From assembly GCA_031177445.1 (NCBI GenBank), contig JAPSGP010000198.1, positions 1 to 6,054 on the forward strand: DNA of 6,054 bases. The letters are read 5' to 3'. Below the pieces are notes generated by a model. It ran no database searches. It was not told the origin of the DNA and saw nothing but the letters and a program-made list of their open reading frames with translations. Made by a program: the position numbers and the translations under genes. The stretch comes from Acidimicrobiia bacterium. GTDB lineage: Bacteria > Actinomycetota > Acidimicrobiia > IMCC26256 > JACDBD01. The stretch's first letter is position 1; each line of letters starts with the position of its first letter. Shown piece after piece: positions 5,907 to 6,054 of the stretch.

Positions 5907-6054
5907 TCAGCGGCGGAGGCGTTGGGAGCCGAGGATGCCGCTGCCATGATCGAGCTGCCGGCCGCCGTGGTTCGACACCCAGATAACGTCGACGCCGTGC
6001 TCGACAGCCAGCGCGGCGTCTTCGGGCGTCGCGATTCCCTTGACTAGCAGAGGC
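5907..6054 (-). pseudogene. Truncated FMN-dependent alpha-hydroxy-acid oxidase/dehydrogenase (5' end outside the window)
   Basis: Read on the minus strand from 6053, the frame gives [19 protein letters not shown], then [19 protein letters not shown], then ILGSQRLRR and a stop at 5909-5907. LVKGI carries the FMN-binding lysine. SNHGGRQLD carries the catalytic His and substrate-binding Arg shared by glycolate oxidase, lactate oxidase/monooxygenase and LldD. Normal members continue for roughly another 100 residues with a DGG-x-RRGTD-x-KALALGA stretch needed for the FMN phosphate site. Here the family pattern is lost right after LDHGSG and translation stops nine residues later, so the protein is unlikely to fold properly. 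The N-terminal part lies beyond base 6054. The gene is convergent with the oxidase at 4385. Which hydroxy acid was its substrate cannot be told. Confidence 0.75.

Noticed and set aside
1..6054. CRISPR array, tRNA, rRNA or insertion sequence
   Set aside because: I saw no regularly spaced repeats, tRNA-like cloverleaf ends, transposase motifs or terminal inverted repeats on either strand.

Overview
The window is very GC-rich, has GC-biased third codon positions, and carries short-spaced genes behind GGAGG-type ribosome binding sites. Together with its protein families (a large C-terminal regulator region, small cupins, an aminoglycoside-phosphotransferase-like kinase, a BBE-type flavin oxidase) this suggests a high-GC actinobacterium. 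The exact lineage cannot be read from the sequence. All assignments come from motifs remembered from families; no database search was possible.

Left half (1-4020), four intact plus-strand genes. The window opens inside a large regulator of which only the C-terminal 559 residues are visible: an alpha-helical, TPR-like region, then a conserved C-terminal module with the DSKGMRDIAEL signature. A 59-base gap holding two successive inverted repeats leads to a tight three-gene unit. This contains a small cupin (1740-2120), a two-domain protein joining a cysteine-dioxygenase-like cupin to an NTF2/SnoaL-like domain (2123-3031), and an APH/choline-kinase-like phosphotransferase (3028-4020). The last two overlap by ATGA. 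The set looks like a small-molecule modification cassette, with a possible thiol or other substrate oxidation plus a phosphorylation step, next to a regulator. The substrate is unknown.

Right half (4021-6054), a zone of damaged genes. First comes a frameshifted C-terminal remnant of a DUF4188 (monooxygenase-like) gene. Its restored frame ends in an ATGA overlap with a BBE-type FAD-linked oxidase. That oxidase has two opposite single-base frameshifts, one gained base near 4667 and one lost base near 5535, which together restore the frame. A striking 33-base palindrome (4461-4493) lies inside its 5' coding region. At the right edge, on the minus strand, is the middle part of an FMN-dependent alpha-hydroxy-acid oxidase. 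It runs into a stop shortly after its active-site SNHGGRQLD motif and so lacks the C-terminal third of the fold. Three damaged genes in a row beside 4 kb of intact genes point either to a decaying segment or to locally poor sequence.

The most notable items are the palindrome, the cupin/cupin-NTF2/kinase operon with its upstream inverted repeats, and the decay zone.
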